Positions 45,455 to 54,679 of a stretch of DNA of 64,000 nucleotides are shown here, in pieces (within the stretch, counting starts at the first letter, position 1; each line of letters opens with the position of its first letter). The translations under genes and the position numbers were made by a program. The notes below the pieces were generated by a model, which was not told the DNA's origin, searched no databases, and saw only the letters and a list, made by a program, of their open reading frames with translations. This DNA comes from Hyphomonadaceae bacterium (lineage in GTDB: Bacteria > Pseudomonadota > Alphaproteobacteria > Caulobacterales > Aquidulcibacteraceae): positions 105,886-169,885 of the forward strand of contig JAHBYF010000008.1 of NCBI GenBank assembly GCA_019636095.1, given 5' to 3'.

Positions 45455-47676
45455 GAGAGCGCCTCGCATTGGAGCATGAGACCGTTCTCGGCGGCAGCGG
45501 CATCAGCGGTGGCGACACAGGCAGTGTCGCTCAGGCGAAGGTCATCTCCATCTTCCACGCCTTGCAAGACTACACGACCATTGCTGCCGATTGGGAAACG
45601 CCGGCCATCACGATTGCGCACAAGAACGCTTCCGCGTGGCGGCGTTGCGCCGTCAGCGAAGGCGGCGCGTGTTTCCAGGATAGGTTCGCGCGCGTCACTG
45701 AAAGAGACGATGGCTCCCGCCCCTTGAGCAGGGACAATGGTGCGAACCGGAGTCTGCGGCGCTCTATCGAGCGGCAGATCGTCTTCGCTGATGCTGATCG
45801 TGTTGTGATCGTATGGACGGAGGTTGGTGACCAAGCGGCGTCCATCGCTGCCTGTCGCGCCTGCATCGAGTTGATTGCGCGCCACTGAAACGCCTGGTGC
45901 GCCGGCGTCGACAAGCGCGAATGCGCCGTCAATACGCCGGCCGGCAAATCCTGTGCGCTCAATCCACCCCACGCTTCCCGTGTGGCGCAGGCGTAGCCCG
46001 GCCCTGTCGTCGGCGAGTGCGGCCTCCGCCATGGTGTCACCTAAGGCATTGTGAGAGAGCGCCGCGGCCTCAGCTCGCTCCACGCTTCCAAGCGAGGCGC
46101 GCGCGCGCCATCCAAGGCGCCCGGGCTCGGCGTCGCGCTGCGCGCTTGCGCGATAGGCAATACCGCTATCATCGCTGTCGACGCTCACATGGGCGGAAAC
46201 ATTGTTCGCGAATGAAAAGCTGAAACTGACGCCGGCGACGAGTTCGCGATCCTCATGCTCGATTTGAGCGAACCGGAACGAGAGAGCGCCGTCGGCGAAA
46301 TCTGGCGTATATGAGAGCGTGTAAGTCCGCGTGTTCGGTTCATCGTCTAATTCGAGGGCCGCTGCAGTCAATGAAACTGAGCCCAAATCTCCCATTTCAA
46401 TGCCGGCATTGCCGGCGAGACCATGCCGAAAGGCTTCATTGCGCCGTCCAAGCGAGTGGAAATCGCCATATCGCTGTTCGATCTGTGCGCCGAGCGAGAG
46501 GATCCGACCGTCGTAATACCAAAGCGCGGAGGCGTAGCCTCCCGCTTCGTTGGCGGCGTAAGAAACTGTGGTTTGACCCCAACTCGAGTTCGACAGAGTG
46601 AAGGCGGCTTCCGTCGTAGTTTGACGCTCGCTCGCTTCGATTGCCGCTTCGACCGTGAGCGCGTCGGTGAAGCCGTAGCGATAGCGGCCAGCCACGAAAA
46701 CGTCGCCGTACTTCGCTGCCTCCCGACCATACTCAAGGCGCTCCGCGCCCGCCGCGGTCGACCAATCGCTGAAACCCCGGCGGAGCATGCTCGTGCTGAC
46801 GAAGAAGGGGCGCCTAATCGTCTGCTGACGGCCCAGAACGTCCGTTATTACGAGTTCTGCTTCGCCCGCGCCGGAAACGACAGGGGCGTTGTCGATGACG
46901 AATGGGCCGGCCTCGACGTGCGACTGCGCTCGCAGCACACCGTCGACATAGAGTTCGACAGTCGATGCCGATTGCGCTTCGCCGGAGAGCGCCGGAGTGG
47001 GATAGGTAGTCAAGGACGGCGTCAGACCGAAGTAGCGGCCAAACTGGATACCTCCGAATCGCACCGGAACGCCACCCGCGCCAACTTGAACCGAGTCGCC
47101 GAAGCGAACGCGAAGACCCCGGTGCGTGTCATCCACGGTCCAACTTGAGTCCAAGCGAGTGATCCGAGCTTTGCGGCCGGTCTGACCGATCCAGGTGCTC
47201 TGTATCAGACCGAAGTGGCCAAACATCGCCGCTTCGGTGATGCCGGAGACAGCAAATCCATTGCGATCTACCCACTGCGCCTCAGCTTCATAGTTGAGAT
47301 AGCCGCCAGATGCTGAGGCGTCGACCTGCGAGGGCGCAGTTGTCTGTTCGTTGAGGTTCACGCGTTGTTGTTCAAAGCACGCCATCGTGCATGAAAGGAC
47401 AATCGCGCCTTCGTCGTCTATTTCCTCATACGTTAGTCCAGGGATATCCGCGAGCGGGATGCGGCCGTTGTTGTGGGGGACAGCGACGCCCATTTGAGCG
47501 AAGACCGATGGGGCGAGTTCGATGCCGCGACTCGTCCGCCAAGCAAAGACATCCAGCGCCACCCCGCGTGCAGGCATTCTCAACTGAGTCACAAAGGGGC
47601 TCGCTTCCTGAGCGGTGGCGTTTGCGGCGAACGCAAAGCTAGCGCAAAGAAGCGTGCTGATCCGTCGGACCGACAT
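45451..47676 (-). CDS. Outer-membrane usher of an archaic (Csu-type) chaperone-usher pilus
   Basis: The usher is the outer-membrane pore and assembly platform. The 741-residue protein has a signal peptide (to TAQEA), an N-terminal domain that receives chaperone-subunit complexes, a barrel region with many strands, a plug-like middle (TVELYVDGVLRAQSHVEAGP, then VITDVLGRQQTIRRPFFVST, the usual pattern), and two C-terminal domains ending IGSNGRVVLQGVEDGDDL RL. The family blocks YVDGVL and TDVLGRQQTI-R-PF are clear. It overlaps the chaperone gene by 38 bp and the next pilin gene by 4 bp. Confidence 0.93.
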   Translation of the reverse strand: MSVRRISTLLCASFAFAANATAQEASPFVTQLRMPARGVALDVFAWRTSRGIELAPSVFAQMGVAVPHNNGRIPLADIPGLTYEEIDDEGAIVLSCTMACFEQQRVNLNEQTTAPSQVDASASGGYLNYEAEAQWVDRNGFAVSGITEAAMFGHFGLIQSTWIGQTGRKARITRLDSSWTVDDTHRGLRVRFGDSVQVGAGGVPVRFGGIQFGRYFGLTPSLTTYPTPALSGEAQSASTVELYVDGVLRAQSHVEAGPFVIDNAPVVSGAGEAELVITDVLGRQQTIRRPFFVSTSMLRRGFSDWSTAAGAERLEYGREAAKYGDVFVAGRYRYGFTDALTVEAAIEASERQTTTEAAFTLSNSSWGQTTVSYAANEAGGYASALWYYDGRILSLGAQIEQRYGDFHSLGRRNEAFRHGLAGNAGIEMGDLGSVSLTAAALELDDEPNTRTYTLSYTPDFADGALSFRFAQIEHEDRELVAGVSFSFSFANNVSAHVSVDSDDSGIAYRASAQRDAEPGRLGWRARASLGSVERAEAAALSHNALGDTMAEAALADDRAGLRLRHTGSVGWIERTGFAGRRIDGAFALVDAGAPGVSVARNQLDAGATGSDGRRLVTNLRPYDHNTISISEDDLPLDRAPQTPVRTIVPAQGAGAIVSFSDAREPILETRAAFADGATPPRGSVLVRNRDGRRFPIGSNGRVVLQGVEDGDDLRLSDTACVATADAAAAENGLMLQCEALS

Positions 47677-48331
47677 GGATCGTGCGCTCGCTGTGTTGGC
47701 CGTCGCCTGTCGTCGCGATAAGCCGCAGCGTGCTCGTTTGAGCCGGAATGGCGACTGCCGCCGATGAGCCCGCCAGCAGATATCGAGGTGAGGGAATTCG
47801 CTGCTGAGAGGTCTGGAGGATGCTTATCTGCGCAAAACTGCTGCCTGAGTTGGTCAAAACAAGACGTCCACCTTCGGTGCGTGAAATGAGGTTGGCTTGC
47901 GCACCGCGCGGCGTGACGAAGACCGGTAACGACATTTCCAGTGTGAAGCCCAACGCGGCGCCGGTCTGTTCTTGGCGGGGAAGTTCACGGAGTAAAATGC
48001 GATACGCGCGCTCGCTTTCGCCGCCGTTGGAGTCGCGCACGCCGAGGCGCACGGTCTGCGCGCTGTTTGCGGCGATCTCGAATACGCCGGGCGCGACAAT
48101 CAATTCGTTTGTTGGGGTCAGTCGATCCTGACCATCGACTTGTGACCAGGCGTAGGCCTCGACTTCAAAAGCGACAGCGCGCGAACGCCCATTGCGAAGG
48201 CGTATGGAATCGATTGCATGCTCTGGGCTTAAGCTCACGAGCACCGGTGCAACTTGTATGCCTTGGGATTGCGCCATCGCTACCCCAGGCGCCGCGAAGA
48301 GTGTGAGAGCGAGGAAGAGTGAGCGTAACAT
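47639..48331 (-). CDS. Periplasmic pilus chaperone (Csu/archaic type)
   Basis: This is a PapD-like two-Ig-domain chaperone that caps pilus subunits. The 230-residue protein has a short signal peptide (MLRSLFLALTLFAAPGVAMAQ). Domain 1 contains VSLSPEHAIDSIRLRNGRSR and VAPGVFEIAANSAQTVRLGV, the proline-rich G1-like strand being typical of the family. ERAYRILLRELP is the next conserved segment, and domain 2 follows. ATG 48331 overlaps the preceding pilin stop (TGATG), and the 3' end overlaps the usher gene. Confidence 0.9.
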   Translation of the reverse strand: MLRSLFLALTLFAAPGVAMAQSQGIQVAPVLVSLSPEHAIDSIRLRNGRSRAVAFEVEAYAWSQVDGQDRLTPTNELIVAPGVFEIAANSAQTVRLGVRDSNGGESERAYRILLRELPRQEQTGAALGFTLEMSLPVFVTPRGAQANLISRTEGGRLVLTNSGSSFAQISILQTSQQRIPSPRYLLAGSSAAVAIPAQTSTLRLIATTGDGQHSERTIHVGPTDQHASLR

Positions 48332-48894
48332 CACCACGATACAGTCACTGTGATGTTATCGGTGTAGTTTCCGGCGGGCGCTGTCTGTTGGATAGGGATG
48401 CGACCGTATAGGTGTAGCGTGTTGGCGGAGCCGTCGCCGGTGCCGGAAAGGCGATCGACGCCCGTGTCGCCCCACAAGACCGAACGCTGTGTGTCCTGGT
48501 AGAGCACGTAATCCAAGGTCTGGGCGCCGCCCGACTTGGTCATTCGACGCGTCGCCATCGAAGCGCCTGCGCCGTCACCTAAACTCATGCCTACGTAATA
48601 AGGAGTTCCATTTGTGCACGTGACGCTCAGCGTCGTCTCTGCATCGAGCGGAGAAACTGAAACAGGATCGTAATTGCCAAACGCGAGATCTGTCGTGACG
48701 ATGTCGCAAGACGCGAGCACAGTCGCCGTGACTTCGAACGAATCGGTGTCGCTGCCCGCGTGAGCCACGCAGGGCGACATCGCCGCCGCCAAGAATATTG
48801 CTGCGAAGAAGCGCGATATCGTCCGCACTTTGTTATTCGCCAAAGCCGGGTGAACGGCGCATCCCGCAGCGGAGTTTGTCTTTGCACTCGACAT
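48331..48894 (-). CDS. Spore coat U (SCPU)-domain pilin
   Basis: The 187-residue protein is the likely major subunit. The mature region shows the CsuA/B-like SCPU pattern: SFEVTATVLASCDIVTTDLA FGNYDPVS, then TLSVTCTNGTPYYVGMSLGDG, LDYVLYQDTQRSVLWGDTG and the C-terminal AGNYTDNITVTVSW. A 25-residue extension precedes the signal-like RFFAAIFLAAAMSPCVAHA; a GTG at 48828 could be the true start. The ATG at 48894 overlaps the stop of the TadG-like gene (TGATG), which is an unusual link. Confidence 0.9.
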   Translation of the reverse strand: MSSAKTNSAAGCAVHPALANNKVRTISRFFAAIFLAAAMSPCVAHAGSDTDSFEVTATVLASCDIVTTDLAFGNYDPVSVSPLDAETTLSVTCTNGTPYYVGMSLGDGAGASMATRRMTKSGGAQTLDYVLYQDTQRSVLWGDTGVDRLSGTGDGSANTLHLYGRIPIQQTAPAGNYTDNITVTVSW

Positions 48895-50543
48895 CACGCC
48901 ACCAACGCGGCGCCGCCGCAGCGTACGCCATTCACCCGGACGTCAGCTTCTCCTAGGCGCACACCAAGGAGATCTGACAAGCCGTTGATCAAAGAATCCA
49001 GCGGTCCTGCGGCGCTTGAAAGCACGTCGCCGACCGCGGAGGTCAGCGCCGTGGTGTTTAGGCCTAGCCCAGCTGCCCGCACGGTCAGGTTCGTTTGCCC
49101 CAACAATGTTGATACCGTCGCGCGCGCAGCATCGCCTGTGCTCACAGTTTTGACTGTGCTCCGTTCGATATCGCTGTTGTTGAATCGCACCGTACTCCAT
49201 TGCTGGCCTCCGATGTCGATGCGGCCTTCGCCTTCGACACGCGCGATACCGATGCGTGCGAGCTGTGCGGGGTCGGGGGAGAGGTTCGAACGGAAATTGT
49301 TGAGTCGCGAAATGCTGACTTCGCCGAGCATAAGCGATCCTATGCCTGGCGAGACCCCTAGGCTCACCGTGCGATTGTTGCTGCCGCCCCAGCCGCAATT
49401 TATGTCTTCAAGGCGAGCTTGGCCTGAGGCCAACTCAACCAAGATCGGAATGCGCACATTGGCGAGCGAACCAGCGCCCGCGTTCGCTTCGATATAGAGG
49501 CGGGTCTGCGCCGTTCGAATGACGATGTCGTTGTCGTTTGTTACCGTGAGCCAGGGAGAATTGTTGGGCCGTTCGCCGATGGCGAGCCAAACCTTGGTGG
49601 ATGTCAGGCCGGGGACGCCAGCGCCAAGATCGAGTTGGACCTGACGGCTCCCATTGGCGACTTGCAAGATGGCGGTTGCCAGATCCATTGCGCCGACTTG
49701 GATGCCCGTGTCGGCGCTTTGCGTAGCGTGGTCTTGAGCGCCATAGGGCCCAAGATCTAGGACGTTGCTCAACCCTCGCAGCGGTCCGCTTCGCTCCGAC
49801 GCGCGGGCCATGGCGCGCAGCGCGCGCTCAGCGCGTTCATCAGTTTCTGCGACGACGTCCGCTAGTGCTTCAAGCGCCACCGGCGCATCGGCGCTCGCGT
49901 CCAACGTCTCATTGTAACTGGCAGCTTCGATATCGAGGCGCGTCCGAAGAGCTTCCACGTACTCGAGCACGTTCACGTTTGCGCGGAGTAGGGCGTTGTA
50001 GTCCATCACCGACAGATTGACGCTGCTTCCCGTAAGGCCGCTCAATACCTGGTTTGCGACACCTCCCTGCAGAGAGAGCAGGCGCGTTCCAATCTGAAAG
50101 CTTGCGAGTTGAGTCTCCGCCGCCGTCGCTTCACGGCGGATGGTCATCCGGCCCCGCGGCACAAACAAGCGGCCAAAGTAAAGTGGAGCGCTGGTGGTGA
50201 GTTCTACGCGAACGGCATTGCCGCCTCCGGGCATTGGACGGAAGCGCTCAGCCGGCCGAACGGAACGATCCGGCGCATAGGTCCCGTGCACGACGCGGAC
50301 ACGCGTGTCATGCGGCCACTGGTTGGCGGCGACAGTGGCGGTGGCGAGCGCTTCCGCCTGCACCGGATTTTGCATTGCTGCGAGGGCGGCCAGATCGGCG
50401 CTGCCCTGTAGGCGGCGCGATTCCAGATAGACGCTGCCAAGATCGACGGCGAAGCCTGAAAATCCTAGCAGCACGAGGAAGCTCATGCCGGTTAGGACGG
50501 ACACGCCACCCGCTTCTGCTCGAATGAACGCCGACGCGTGCAT
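48894..50543 (-). CDS. TadG-like protein (Flp pilus-assembly family)
   Basis: The 549-residue protein has the TadE/G-type N-terminal segment GGVSVLTGMSFLVLLGFSGF AVDLGSVYLESRRLQGSADL AALA, a membrane helix plus conserved helix used by Tad minor pilins. The remainder is a long periplasmic region with DUF2134/Tad_C-like features (NAVRVELTTSAPLYFGRLFV) and a serine/asparagine-rich C-terminal part, without a von Willebrand A MIDAS motif. Its start abuts the TadE-like stop and its stop overlaps the SCPU pilin start. No TadA, TadB, TadC or RcpA gene is near, so the Tad machine, if any, is encoded elsewhere. Confidence 0.88.
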   Translation of the reverse strand: MHASAFIRAEAGGVSVLTGMSFLVLLGFSGFAVDLGSVYLESRRLQGSADLAALAAMQNPVQAEALATATVAANQWPHDTRVRVVHGTYAPDRSVRPAERFRPMPGGGNAVRVELTTSAPLYFGRLFVPRGRMTIRREATAAETQLASFQIGTRLLSLQGGVANQVLSGLTGSSVNLSVMDYNALLRANVNVLEYVEALRTRLDIEAASYNETLDASADAPVALEALADVVAETDERAERALRAMARASERSGPLRGLSNVLDLGPYGAQDHATQSADTGIQVGAMDLATAILQVANGSRQVQLDLGAGVPGLTSTKVWLAIGERPNNSPWLTVTNDNDIVIRTAQTRLYIEANAGAGSLANVRIPILVELASGQARLEDINCGWGGSNNRTVSLGVSPGIGSLMLGEVSISRLNNFRSNLSPDPAQLARIGIARVEGEGRIDIGGQQWSTVRFNNSDIERSTVKTVSTGDAARATVSTLLGQTNLTVRAAGLGLNTTALTSAVGDVLSSAAGPLDSLINGLSDLLGVRLGEADVRVNGVRCGGAALVA

Positions 50544-51014
50544 TCAAAACCCTCCAATGCGAATGCTGGCGCGTCTGGAAATGGCGTGTGGCGGTGAAGG
50601 GATGAGCGACTGAAACGCCCAATACACATCTTCGCTAGCGTCGTAGGTCACGACAACTGAGATCGTTGGGCCGTTTCGCGTCAACGCTATCTGCGAGAGT
50701 TCTCCGCGCATAAAGCTTTGATTTGCGATGCCGGCTTGCATCGCGTCCCTTGCGAGTGAGAGACGCTCCTCGTCGTCGAGGCCGGCTATGGACGCACGAG
50801 CGGCGTCGTTGGTGAGTTGCTGCACTGTGTGCGCGGTCAGGAAGTAGCCGCCGTATGTGAAAATGCCCATCAGCATGAGCAACAAAACGGGACCGACGAT
50901 CGCAAATTCGACAGCCGCGTTGCCCGCGCGATCCAACCAGAGAGGGATTCTCGCTGGGCCGCCACGCTGGCCAAGCGCTCTAAAACTGCGAGACATTCTC
51001 AGCGCGAATCCCAT
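50544..51014 (-). CDS. TadE-like pseudopilin
   Basis: The 156-residue protein carries the TadE signature GNAAVEFAIVGPVLLLMLMG IFTYGGYF, a type IV-pilin-like helix with Glu at the fifth position after the Gly-Asn-Ala start, followed by the helix TAHTVQQLTNDAARASIAGL. A short beta-rich domain follows (ISVVVTYDASEDVYWAFQSL). I chose ATG 51014 over TTG 51029. It is the first gene of the leftward six-gene run; the gap to the next gene (TadG-like) is zero. Confidence 0.9.
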   Translation of the reverse strand: MGFALRMSRSFRALGQRGGPARIPLWLDRAGNAAVEFAIVGPVLLLMLMGIFTYGGYFLTAHTVQQLTNDAARASIAGLDDEERLSLARDAMQAGIANQSFMRGELSQIALTRNGPTISVVVTYDASEDVYWAFQSLIPSPPHAISRRASIRIGGF

Positions 51015-51082
51015 CGCATGCGCCCCCAAATCTGAGCGACGAGCATGGGCGAGAACGATTGCGATATGACGCAGCCGAATTA

Positions 51083-51097
51083 TTCGAAGATTTCGAA
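51083..51097. promoter_or_regulatory. Two TTCGAA sites in the divergent promoter region
   Basis: TTCGAA occurs at 51083-51088 and again at 51092-51097, a direct 9-bp spacing of two palindromes, in the 182 bp between the leftward TadE-like gene and the rightward Phd-PAS gene. They could bind the Phd/YefM-like domain encoded next door, but this is only inferred from position and symmetry. Confidence 0.35.
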
Positions 51098-51196
51098 AAA
51101 CACGCGGTGGAGTACCATTATCGTCTGCCGCGTGTGCGAAACTTCACTGGAGAAATTCGCTGGCGCCGCTCCCTCATAAGTTGAGCGTCGTAAATT

Positions 51197-52141
51197 GTGG
51201 TGTCACACTTGTTCGAAGAAGTTGAATCGGGGGAGGCCGTGCCCAATCGCGTTAGCGTGTCGTCCGCGGATTTCATTCGCAACATCGGTTACTGGCAGAA
51301 TGAAGCGCTTCGCCGACCGATCTCAATTACGCACCATGGCCGAGAGCGGCTAATCCTGGCGGCGCCTGACGCGTTCAGCGCCGGCGCAAATACCGAGGAC
51401 GCCGCGAGCGGATTGGCGAAGCTGCGCGCGGACGTCGCAGCGGTCCAAGACAATCTCGGCGATGGATATATGAGTTTCGACGCGCAGCTTCAGGTGCGCC
51501 ACACCAACTCCGTCGCCGAGGCTTTTGTCGGCATGTCGCGCGAGGATCTCCAGGGCACATCAATCGTCAATGCGTTGCCGCAACCTCTGGCGTCGGTCCT
51601 TTCTGACCGCGTTCAGCGTGTCATGCGCACGCGTCAGTCGGAGTGCTTTGACGTTGGCGCACCGGGTGATCGCCATCTCACAGTGACCGTGTTTCCGGTT
51701 TCCGTTGGCGCAGCCGCGCTCATACGCAACATTACTGAATTGCATGCACTGCGGCAGCGTCTGGAGGATGGAGAGGCCGTCCAGAAGGCGGTGCGCCTGC
51801 ATTCGCGGGTGGCTGCGATCAAGCTAGACGCTCGGGCTCGCGTAGATGAGGTCGATGAGACCTTCACAAACTGGACAGGCTTTGCCGCCAATGACTTGGT
51901 TGGTCACCGTGTTATTGATCTTGTCGCCACTGGTCAGCGACGCGAGGCGGCTGAAGTCATCGAGCGCGCTCTCCGTGATGGGGTTGGGCGTTCCGTCAAC
52001 GTAGTTCTCTTGAGCAAGCGTGGTGACGAACTGGAAGGCGCGTTGGCGCTCGCACCAATTCTGACGGACTTCACCGCGCACGGAGCGTACGCGTTGTTCA
52101 TTCGGTCGACTCATTCCGGAGCGTCGCAGCAAGCGGCCTAA
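51197..52141 (+). CDS. Phd/YefM-like domain fused to PAS-type sensor domains
   Basis: The 314-residue protein has an N-terminal segment, RVSVSSADFIRNIGYWQNEA LRRPISITHHGRERLILAAP, matching the Phd/YefM antitoxin DNA-binding fold (V-S-x-x-D-F-x-R-N...P-I-x-I-T-x-H-G-R). Two PAS-like domains follow (about residues 80-190: DNLGDGYMSFDAQLQVRHTN SVAEAFVGM; about 200-300: RVDEVDETFTNWTGFAANDL VGHRVIDLV). No kinase or cyclase output follows and no toxin gene is adjacent. It is likely a sensor-regulator, perhaps of the divergent pilus operon. The start could be GTG 51197 or a later in-frame GTG at 51239. Confidence 0.75.
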   Translation: MVSHLFEEVESGEAVPNRVSVSSADFIRNIGYWQNEALRRPISITHHGRERLILAAPDAFSAGANTEDAASGLAKLRADVAAVQDNLGDGYMSFDAQLQVRHTNSVAEAFVGMSREDLQGTSIVNALPQPLASVLSDRVQRVMRTRQSECFDVGAPGDRHLTVTVFPVSVGAAALIRNITELHALRQRLEDGEAVQKAVRLHSRVAAIKLDARARVDEVDETFTNWTGFAANDLVGHRVIDLVATGQRREAAEVIERALRDGVGRSVNVVLLSKRGDELEGALALAPILTDFTAHGAYALFIRSTHSGASQQAA

Positions 52142-52163
52142 CGCAGCGCGGAGGCAATCACGC

Positions 52164-52547
52164 CTAACGCGCTAACGCGGCATTCGTGGCGCCGAAGCCA
52201 AACATCGGCCGCATCTCGCAGACGCCTTCCCATTCGGGCCAGTGTTGGCGATGCAACTCCATAAAGCTCTCAAGTGAAGCGAGCGCTTCTTCCCGGGTCG
52301 CGAACTCGAAAATGGCGAAGCCGCCGAGGACTTCTTTGGTTTCGGCGAACGGGCCGTCTGTAAGATTGAGTTTGCCGCGGCGCGATTCCATCCGCGCACT
52401 CCCCATCGCTGTCGGTAATAGACCGCCGCGCGCGACCATGCGGCCTGCCGCCATCTCCTGCTCTGTCAGTTTTTCGATCTCATCGATCATGCGCTGGGGT
52501 GGGACGAGCCCGGTCTCGGCGCCTGAGGTCAAAAACATGTAGAGCAT
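52164..52547 (-). CDS. YCII/DGPF-domain protein
   Basis: The 127-residue protein is a small ferredoxin-fold YCII-like domain of the DGPF type: MLYMFLTSGAETG...QRMIDEIEKLTEQEMAAGRMV, the signature LTDGPFAETKEVLGGFAIFE (D-G-P-F-x-E-x-K-E), and a final helix. DGPF genes are often next to sigma factors, but not here. GAAAGGACC precedes ATG 52547, so I chose it over 52571. Confidence 0.85.
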   Translation of the reverse strand: MLYMFLTSGAETGLVPPQRMIDEIEKLTEQEMAAGRMVARGGLLPTAMGSARMESRRGKLNLTDGPFAETKEVLGGFAIFEFATREEALASLESFMELHRQHWPEWEGVCEMRPMFGFGATNAALAR

Positions 52548-52687
52548 GGTGGTCCTTTCGGGCTTGGCCATAGGCGGCGCTGATCGGAGGACGAAGACCA
52601 GTCCTCAAGTCCGACGTTTCGCTTTGGGATTTATCCACAGGAGCTGTGCGGAACAATCCAGAAACCCGAATCGAGCTAGGAAGTCCC

Positions 52688-53722
52688 ATGGCCGAAGCAG
52701 AACGCATCGTCACCGCTGACCGCATGCCCGGAGAGGGCGTGGACCGCGCCCTGCGCCCACAGGGGTTCGACGAGTTCGTTGGGCAAACGCACGCCAAGGC
52801 CAATCTCAAGGTGTTTGTCGACGCGGCGCGGGCTCGCGGCGAGGCGATGGATCACGTGCTCCTGTTTGGGCCGCCCGGTCTTGGCAAGACGACGCTCTCG
52901 CAAATCGTGGCGCGCGAGCTGGGCGTCGGTTTCCGCGCCACAAGCGGCCCGGTGATTGCGCGCGCCGGCGATCTGGCCGCGCTACTGACCAATCTCGAGC
53001 CGCGGGACGTGCTTTTCATCGACGAAATTCACCGTCTCGCGCCGGCGGTCGAAGAGATCCTCTATCCCGCGATGGAGGATTATCACCTCGACATCATTAT
53101 CGGCGAGGGCCCCTCGGCGCGCAGCGTGCGCATCGACCTCGCGCCGTTCACGCTCATTGGTGCGACGACGCGCGCGGGGCTGCTCGGTACGCCGCTGCGT
53201 GATCGCTTCGGCATTCCGGTGCGGCTTGAGTTTTATGGGCCGGACGAATTGCTCGGCATCGTCATGCGGGCTTCTGCAAAACTCGGCATGCCGATCAGTC
53301 CGGAAGGCGCACTGGAGATTGCGAAGCGCGCGCGCGGCACGCCGCGCGTAGCGGTCCGCCTGCTGCGGCGTGTGCGCGATTTCGCCGACGCCGATGAAGC
53401 AACGATTGATGCAAAGCTCGCCGACAAAGCGCTGCGCCGCCTCGATATTGACGGCGACGGCCTCGACATGCTCGACCGGCGCTATTTGCAGGCTCTGGTG
53501 GAAACCTATTCCGGCGGGCCGGTCGGCGTCGATACGATGGCCGCTGCACTCGCCGAAGCCCGCGATGCGATCGAGGACGTAATCGAGCCGTATCTGATGC
53601 AACAAGGGTTTGTGATGCGTACCCCACGCGGGCGGGTTGCTGCGCCAAAGGCCTATGAGCGGCTAGGGAAGAAGCCGCCGAGCGCGCCGCCGAACAGTGG
53701 GAGCTTATTCGGGGAGAAGTAG
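52688..53722 (+). CDS. ruvB: Holliday junction branch migration DNA helicase RuvB
   Basis: RuvB is the AAA+ motor that drives Holliday-junction branch migration with RuvA. The 344-residue length is normal. Walker A is GPPGLGKTT (residues 61-69), Walker B is LFIDEIHRL, sensor 1 is GATTRAGLL, and the arginine-finger region is PLRDRFGI. The C-terminal winged helix includes [15 protein letters not shown]. No ruvA or ruvC precedes it; the upstream neighbour is a YCII gene on the other strand. Confidence 0.98.
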   Translation: MAEAERIVTADRMPGEGVDRALRPQGFDEFVGQTHAKANLKVFVDAARARGEAMDHVLLFGPPGLGKTTLSQIVARELGVGFRATSGPVIARAGDLAALLTNLEPRDVLFIDEIHRLAPAVEEILYPAMEDYHLDIIIGEGPSARSVRIDLAPFTLIGATTRAGLLGTPLRDRFGIPVRLEFYGPDELLGIVMRASAKLGMPISPEGALEIAKRARGTPRVAVRLLRRVRDFADADEATIDAKLADKALRRLDIDGDGLDMLDRRYLQALVETYSGGPVGVDTMAAALAEARDAIEDVIEPYLMQQGFVMRTPRGRVAAPKAYERLGKKPPSAPPNSGSLFGEK

Positions 53723-53755
53723 CGTCGCGACGTCGCGCGCAGGTATCGACCAAGC

Positions 53756-54619
53756 TTAGGTCGTGCCGATCGCGTCTAGCTCCGCAAGCGTTTCTCTGGA
53801 GAGCTTCAGCTCCGCCGCAGCCAAGTTCTCGCGTAAATGCGCCATCGAAGACGTGCCTGGGATCAGCAGAGTGTTCGGCGCGCGGTGAAGAAGCCAGGCA
53901 AGCGCGACCTGAAGCGGCGTGGCGCCGAGTTTCTCGGCCAGCGCCGAGAGCGCGCCGGACTGAATCGGCGAAAAGCCGCCCAACGGGAAGAACGGCACAT
54001 ATGCGATGCCGTCGCGCGCTAGCGAGTCGACGAGATCGCCGTCCTCGCGATGGACCAGATTGTAGTGGTTCTGCACGCACACAATTTCCGTCATCGTGCG
54101 CGCTTCGGCGAACTGCGCGGCCGTGACGTTGCTTAAGCCGATGTGGCGCAGCAGGCCTTCCTCTTTGAGGCGCACCATCGCTTCGACTTGTTGGGCTATC
54201 GATCCCTCGCTTGGCGCGTGAACGGCGCCGATGATGCGCAGATTGACCACCTCCATGACGTCAAGCGCAAGGCGTTTCAGGTTGTCCTCGACGCCGCGCT
54301 TCAGTTCGTCTGGCTGCTGCGCCGGCAGCCAGGCGCCTTTTTCATCGCGTTTGCCGCCAACTTTGGTGACGATCACAAGATCGTCCGGATAGGGATGGAG
54401 CGCTTCGCGGATAATCTCGTTGGTGACGTAGGGGCCGTAGTAGTCGCTCGTGTCAATGTGATTGACACCCGCGTCGACCGCCGCGCGCAGTACCGCTATG
54501 GCCGCGCCGCGATCCTTCGGCGGACCAAACACGCCAGGTCCCGCGAGTTGCATCGCGCCATAGCCCATGCGTCGCACGATGCGATCGCCAAGTTTGAACG
54601 TGTCCTGCATCTTGGCCAC
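53756..54619 (-). CDS. Aldo/keto reductase
   Basis: This NAD(P)H-dependent oxidoreductase has a TIM-barrel fold. The 287-residue protein has the catalytic Tyr in DTSDYYGPY, Lys in VIVTKVGGK, and Asp in DAGVNHIDTS. VHREDGDLVDSLARDGIAYV and the coenzyme-binding IPGTSSMAHLRENLAA are typical. A conserved His of classical AKRs is not obvious (NLRIIGAV), as in several bacterial AKR groups. The substrate is unknown. It ends 34 bp from the ruvB stop on the opposite strand. Confidence 0.92.
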   Translation of the reverse strand: MAKMQDTFKLGDRIVRRMGYGAMQLAGPGVFGPPKDRGAAIAVLRAAVDAGVNHIDTSDYYGPYVTNEIIREALHPYPDDLVIVTKVGGKRDEKGAWLPAQQPDELKRGVEDNLKRLALDVMEVVNLRIIGAVHAPSEGSIAQQVEAMVRLKEEGLLRHIGLSNVTAAQFAEARTMTEIVCVQNHYNLVHREDGDLVDSLARDGIAYVPFFPLGGFSPIQSGALSALAEKLGATPLQVALAWLLHRAPNTLLIPGTSSMAHLRENLAAAELKLSRETLAELDAIGTT

Positions 54620-54679
54620 CTTGTTCCGACAAGCGCAATATGGGCCGTCCTGAGCGTCAGGCTAGCTGCCGCGTCATTT

